From positions 8,019,501 to 8,083,500 of the forward strand of contig JAIUCV010000011.1 in NCBI GenBank assembly GCA_026724425.1: a stretch of 64,000 nucleotides of DNA, written 5' to 3'. The DNA is from Erythrophleum ivorense. Its lineage: Eukaryota > Streptophyta > Magnoliopsida > Fabales > Fabaceae. Below, one piece after another: positions 59,301 to 64,000 of the stretch (its first letter is position 1; every line of letters starts with the position of its first letter). The translations under genes and the position numbers were made by a program. Under the pieces are notes generated by a model, which was not told the origin of the DNA, did not search any database, and saw only the letters and a program-made list of their open reading frames with translations.

Positions 59301-60690
59301 AAACGAAAAATTAATGCAACAATATTCATTAATAACTAGCTGCTCTCTAATATCTTATGAAATGTTGTATATAATATCATATAAACTCTCAATTTGCAAT
59401 TCCATAAACAAAGCCCTCTCAATTAACAACAACTGCAATAAAATAACTTCCAAGTGGTGAAAGTTGTTTTCTTCATGTCTGAATATGTTTCTTGGATTAA
59501 CAACAGAGCTAAATACATAATAACATAACGTTAAAAGGATTAGTCTTAAGTTCAAGTGGTAGTTTATGTGGAATATATTAATTAAACCACGCCTCCAAAA
59601 ATTTCAAAAGTGGGTTAGTAAGAAGGATATTGGATTCACTTTAATTTTTCCACCAATAACAAACTAAATTGACCTCTCATTCACACACACACACATATTG
59701 ATTTTTTTAAAAAAACTATCTATGTATCTGGATATAGAATATGTATATACAACAAGTACACCGTGCTCCTTCCCTGCTCGAAGAAAAGTCATGTCCCGTG
59801 GTTATTTCTTTGTATTATCCACAAGGACTTCTTGAGACTTTATGGGGAATGATGATATAGATGAATTTGAGGAATGTTAGTTAGGATATATATATATATA
59901 TATATATACATAAACACCAAAGCTGATTTCTTTTTCCTAAAATTAATCCATGCATTGATTTGCATTTGAAGAAAAGATGATTTATTATTATTTTTTAAAA
60001 TAGATTTAATTTCATCCATATGTCTTTAGACAGCGCTCTATAAGATTTATTTTTTTATCTTTGATGTCTTAAACAATTTTAAAAGATGTTTTAAAATAAT
60101 ATTAGGATTAGAAAAGTGAAATTTTAGAAATTATTATTATAGAATTTGATGTTCTTTAAAGCACAAAACAATTGACTCAGATTTAACTTAGAGAAGCGAC
60201 CATTGAATTAATTAATTTCTTTTTTGTTGTTGTGCTTTTCTAGATTATTTGAATCTTCAAATTCATGCTACTTTTTTGAAAGTTATGGAAAGGATTGGTA
60301 GAAACATGTACCTTCAAAGACACAAACCAACACTTGTGCACTATATTAAATAATGTCAAAATAGGCAAATATTATTATCATTCCGCTTGAAATTGTTCAA
60401 TGTATTTTCACTAGTGCTAGGGAGCAAGCAGAAGGAATAATGAAATAATAACAAAATGTTATTAACGTAATTTTTAAATATATTTTGAATTAAATAATTT
60501 TGTTATATATGATTATTTAAGAAAGTGACACTCATGAACGCAAAATATAAAAAAAAGTAGTCATAGAAGAAATAAAAAAAACATTTTTAAAAAATAGAAA
60601 TAATTTTTATACTCTTACTTTAAAAAATAATAAGATGTTATTAAATAATTATTATAAAAATATAATAAATATTATAAAACCGACCAGGCA
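56372..60690. other. Intergenic, AT-rich
   Basis: There is no confident gene. About 56880-57190 is clearly less AT-rich and has an 83-codon plus-strand frame (56936-57187) starting MIRWTLTRNLVVF. I do not recognise it, and it may be a fragment of a mobile element. The remainder is low-complexity DNA with an (AT)n run at 59886-59909. Confidence 0.45.
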
Positions 60691-60695
60691 GCGAT

Positions 60696-60853
60696 GGTTA
60701 GTATTAGTGAACACGGCAAGGCATAAAACGGCTTATTTATAGACGGCCCTGGTTAGAATCAATGAACACGGCAAGGCATAAAACGACACGTGGGAATTGA
60801 CTCTCTATTTCGGCGGCAAACTGTGTGAAAAAGGTGACGTGTCTGAGGTGACG
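60696..60853 (+). promoter_or_regulatory. Promoter of the bHLH gene: direct repeat, G-box, TGACG pair
   Basis: A 35-base sequence is repeated with a 55-base period (60696-60730 and 60751-60785). 32 of 35 bases agree, and GAACACGGCAAGGCATAAAA is shared exactly. A palindromic CACGTG G-box (60787-60792) follows the second copy. Two TGACG motifs (60835-60839 and 60849-60853) come next; such pairs are bound by TGA-type bZIP factors, although the spacing here differs from the classic as-1 element. All are about 210-370 bases upstream of the start codon. Confidence 0.5.
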
Positions 60854-60945
60854 TTTGTGCTGCCTCATTTCTTGCCTTTGTAGCAATATTACACTCACTT
60901 CAATCCTTCCTCTTTCACACTGATCACTTTCGTTTCTATCTACAT

Positions 60946-60948
<3 letters not shown>

Positions 60949-60976
<28 letters not shown>

Positions 60977-60978
60977 CA
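60949..60978. repeat. (AT)n microsatellite in the bHLH promoter
   Basis: A 30-base AT run ending 87 bases before the bHLH start codon. It could itself serve as the TATA element, since no other TATA box lies nearer the gene. Confidence 0.85.
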
Positions 60979-61065
60979 TCACACAAAGATTACAGATTAA
61001 CACAAATGAATTAAACAACCGTCATCTTTATAAACAAAGCAAGCAGCTTTGGAAAACGAAGGAAA

Positions 61066-61949
61066 ATGGAAGGGCAAGGAAGTCAGCCTTCTTCCACCAA
61101 AGTTGAAAGAAGGGTCGTAGAGAAAAACAGAAGAAACCAGATGAAGATCCTCTACTCTAAGCTCAACTCCCTCATCCCTAACCAAAATCCCAAGGTATTT
61201 GCTCTTTCTTATAATTCTCTCCTCTCGTTCTCCCACTGCCTATTGTGTGTCTGAATACACACACAAATATAATCGTTTTATGTGTCCAGTATCGCTCTCC
61301 CTCATGCTTGGTAGCCTTGAAATGATACGAATAATTTGTGATGCAGGAAACGCTACCACTGCCTGATCAAATAGACCAGGCCATAAACTACATAAAGAGC
61401 CTGGAGGCAAAGGTAAAGATGGCCCATGAGAAGAAAGAAAGCTTGACGGGCCTTAGGAAAAGATCACTTGCAAGCACCTCAGGTAGTGCTTTTGAAACAG
61501 AGAGAATTGGCCTAAAGTCACCACAAATCGAGATTCGTGAAATGGATTCCTCTCTGGAAATTGTCCTGATCACGGGGTTAAACAGCCAATTCATTTTCCA
61601 TGAAATCATTCGCATACTCCATGAAGAGAACATAGAGGTCGTGGCTGCCAATTCCTCACTTGCTGGCGACTCAATGCATCACGTTGTGCATGCAAAGGTA
61701 TATTATAATTATCAGATTTCCTTTACATTCTGTTTGTTTCTCGAGAAAACTAGGACTTCTGTCAGCAGTGTGGTTGAACTGTTTTAATTTGTGTATGTGG
61801 TTATGCAGATTGGACAATCTTTGTTTCAATTCGGAGCAACCAAGGTAAGTGAGCGACTAAAAAGGTTCGTGTACGGATCCACAAGTGATGTGGAAATACA
61901 GCCACAGTTGTGGGATTTTGAAATTGGTTCTGAACCGTGGGACTTCTAA
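61066..61949 (+). CDS. bHLH transcription factor, bHLH162-like, 3 exons
   Basis: A nuclear bHLH factor of 206 residues. Exons are 61066-61194, 61347-61697 and 61809-61949, all GT-AG and in frame. The basic region (about 13-28) reads VERRVVEKNRRNQMK. Glu19 and Arg22/Arg23 are present, as needed for E-box contact. The usual His of the H-E-R triad is Arg15, so strict G-box specificity is doubtful. Helix 1 includes LYSKLNSLIP, and the loop and helix 2 include LPDQIDQAINYIKSLEAKV (about 48-66). The exon 1/2 junction falls in the loop, as in related genes. Residues about 95-175 look like the ACT-like dimerisation part found in this group. The C terminus has two WDF motifs (PQLWDFEIGSEPWDF). Motifs and the MEGQGS start suggest the bHLH162 (At4g20970) group. 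Targets are unknown. Confidence 0.9.
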
Positions 61950-62948
61950 ATCAAAGGATAATTAATTAAGGGTTCAAATCCTTTGCTAATTAAGAAGTAG
62001 ATATATTGACATCAGTGACTTTTAAGTCTAGAGAAATTAATGGCGGTGTTCAATTTCCTGCCGCCAAAACGGCATCCTGAAAATCTAGCATCTGATTTTC
62101 TCTTGTACAGTTTGCACTTTGTACCTCTTCAGACATCTTATATAGACGAGGTGCTAAATATAATTAGCATCAGATGTTGAAAATATTTTGACCTAGTAGT
62201 TCACTAATAATTAGCATTATATTTTCATTTATTTGTTAAAATTGATAACTTTCAATTCAAGTAGAAAAGGTGCTATTAAAATATAGCGCTCTCTTAGAGA
62301 ACAGAAGAGCTCCACAATATCAATGGCTATACGGCTAATAATGCATGTCAAATTTGACTTGAGTAAATATATATGCCAACGAGGAATTAATGACGATCCA
62401 CTGAGTAAACAATGCAAGTACGTATACATAATCAAGCTCTGTTGGATTATATAATAAGCTGCATATAAAGACTAAGAAAACAGGTTCAGTTACAATTTTT
62501 CAATGACGACAAAAAAGCTCTGTTGATGTAAAGAAGACAAAGAAGACTGCTTTCTCTTTTCTGGTTCATCTCCTTATCACCTGTGCTTGGAATTACTTTG
62601 TGCTAAGATGAATGGGTTACAATATTATTCAAATTAAAACAATAAAGTATATATTTTGCTCCACTGATTTTTGGCCTCATTAAGTGGCAATATGTGTGGA
62701 TAAGGCTTATTTAGTTTTAATTTTTGAAAATGAATGAGTAAAACAAGTTAGTCATAAAAAAGTATAAACTTATTGTGTATTGAGTTTTTTTAACCAAGTC
62801 GCCTGACTGAATCCGGAGAGACTAATTTACACTGAGTTTATTATTTACAAGAATTAATTCATGAACTCTTAATATTCAGAATACTTACAAAGCTAAATAA
62901 ATATAACAATTTAGGCACCAAATTGATAATTTAGTGCGCAATCATATA

Positions 62949-63219
62949 CTCCCTCCGATCCTATTTATAAGGTCCTTTCAATTAAATCACACAGATTAAG
63001 AAAATATGTTAAAATTAGTTGATGTATTGATTTTTGAAAAAATTATCACAAAATTTTAAATTTGTCCCTAATTAAAGTTAATCTCTACCATTATATCAAT
63101 AATCATGAAGGGCAAATATAGAAAAGAATAATAAATATTTTTAAAACTTTGTGAAGGGTCTTATAAAAAGGACCATAAACAATTTTTAAAAAGAGTCTTA
63201 TAAATAGGACCGGAGAGAG
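62949..63219. mobile_element. Stowaway (Tc1/mariner-type) MITE, 271 bp
   Basis: The left terminus CTCCCTCCGATCCTATTTAT is mirrored at the right as CTCTCTCCGGTCCTATTTAT on the other strand. TA flanks both ends (62947-62948 and 63220-63221), the target duplication of Tc1/mariner elements. CTCCCTCC-type ends are diagnostic for Stowaway MITEs. Confidence 0.85.
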
Positions 63220-63565
63220 TATTAACTAACTAAATCAGAAAACATATAAAATTTCAAGAGCAAAATAATTAATTAACTCAACGGGCTGCAGCTTCTTTTG
63301 ATTTATATAATATTCATTACTAACATGGTTGTTAATTAGTGAGAAATATTGAATATTTGCAGTTTTGTTGACCATATAATAGGTAGTGGATGTAATGTTT
63401 AAACATAGCTAATTATTATGGCTTAGGGTAAACTAAAAGTTTCAGGTTTTGTGAATGGTTTCCTATGTGCTTTCAAAAATGCATTTCTAGGTTTCTATGA
63501 TGATGATCATGTCTACTAGTTTGTTGCGTTCCAAGGAGGGTGCTTTAAGGAACCTCTCTCCTCTG

Positions 63566-63588
63566 CGTGTGTGTGTGTGTCCCTCCCT

Positions 63589-63636
<48 letters not shown>
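63566..63636. repeat. (GT)n / (TC)n / (TA)n compound microsatellite
   Basis: A short GT run, then about 30 bases of TC repeat, then about 15 bases of TA repeat. Confidence 0.9.
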
Positions 63637-64000
63637 CTAACATGTTGCGGGGAAACGTATAGCGGCTGAAGATTTTGAACTCAAGGGCTTAAAATTTAAA
63701 ACATTCAAGGAGCATGTTGGATTACATTGGTGGGTAAAATGTATCTGACAATCTGTTGTGTATGGATGGCCTAAAGGAGATCTTTTACATGCCAATTTCC
63801 TCTTATTTACTTCTAGGCCAGAAATTTTTTTTTTCTTGAATTTGGGCTATTTTAATTTTACGGATTTGGTTTAAATATATGTAGTGGAAATCTCGCCTCT
63901 CAAAAAAAAAAAAAAGTGATATCTTTTTTTAATAATATAATTGGGTTTGGTAGGTACTAATAATTTTGGATTATATATCGTTAATTAACATTATTGTATG

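Larger units (their letters stand above)
61950..64000. other. Intergenic to window end
   Basis: The first few hundred bases probably include the bHLH 3' UTR. Further on are a Stowaway-type MITE (62949-63219) and a compound microsatellite (63566-63636). I see no other gene before the window ends. Confidence 0.5.

Noticed and set aside
61965..61985. tRNA-like GGTTCAAATCC T-loop motif
   Set aside because: No acceptor stem, D-arm or anticodon arm can be built around it. I found no tRNA or rRNA gene in the window.

Overview
The window looks like nuclear DNA of a eudicot plant. Genes have short exons with GT-AG introns, intergenic DNA is very AT-rich and full of miniature transposons and microsatellites, and the protein families are plant-specific: L-type lectin receptor kinases, a DUF506 protein, a plant bHLH factor and an extensin-like protein. 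I cannot name the species from sequence alone.

Layout. (1) 1-4391 is a gene-poor flank ending in a leader with several short upstream ORFs. (2) 4392-9887 (+) is an eight-exon, 699-residue CDK-like kinase with an N-terminal acylation signal. (3) 11911-30258 holds three intronless, same-strand (-) L-type lectin receptor kinases of the clade VII type (692, 680 and 666 residues). All three appear intact. They are separated by about 2.9 kb and 9.3 kb of transposon-rich DNA. A large imperfect inverted repeat (10931-11800) lies just 3' of the first one, between two convergent genes, and a 1.1-kb foldback element (25359-26443) lies between the second and third. (4) 30-42 kb is a gene desert with a decayed Ty1-copia element (about 33645-35190) and a 1.3-kb-spaced direct duplication (37594-39210). 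(5) 42663-44090 (+) is a three-exon DUF506 gene. (6) 44-51 kb is another desert with inverted-repeat elements and a tandem array (48881-49690). (7) 51.5-56.4 kb carries a decayed PIF/Harbinger transposon (transposase plus Myb/SANT-like ORF1, both with in-frame stops) beside an extensin-like ORF that seems to be frameshifted. (8) 61066-61949 (+) is a three-exon bHLH factor of the bHLH162-like group, with repeated promoter sequence and G-box/TGACG motifs upstream. (9) The remainder is intergenic, with a clear Stowaway-type MITE at 62949-63219.

The genes do not form a pathway. The coherent unit is the receptor kinase cluster: cell-surface lectin-domain kinases expanded by tandem duplication, as is common for plant perception genes. 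No CRISPR array, operon-like cluster or convincingly new system is visible. The best leads are the long inverted repeat next to the receptor kinase cluster, and the decayed Harbinger element whose candidate ends would enclose the extensin-like gene. Exon boundaries were read by eye from splice signals, frame continuity and family motifs. Family names come from remembered motifs, not from searches.
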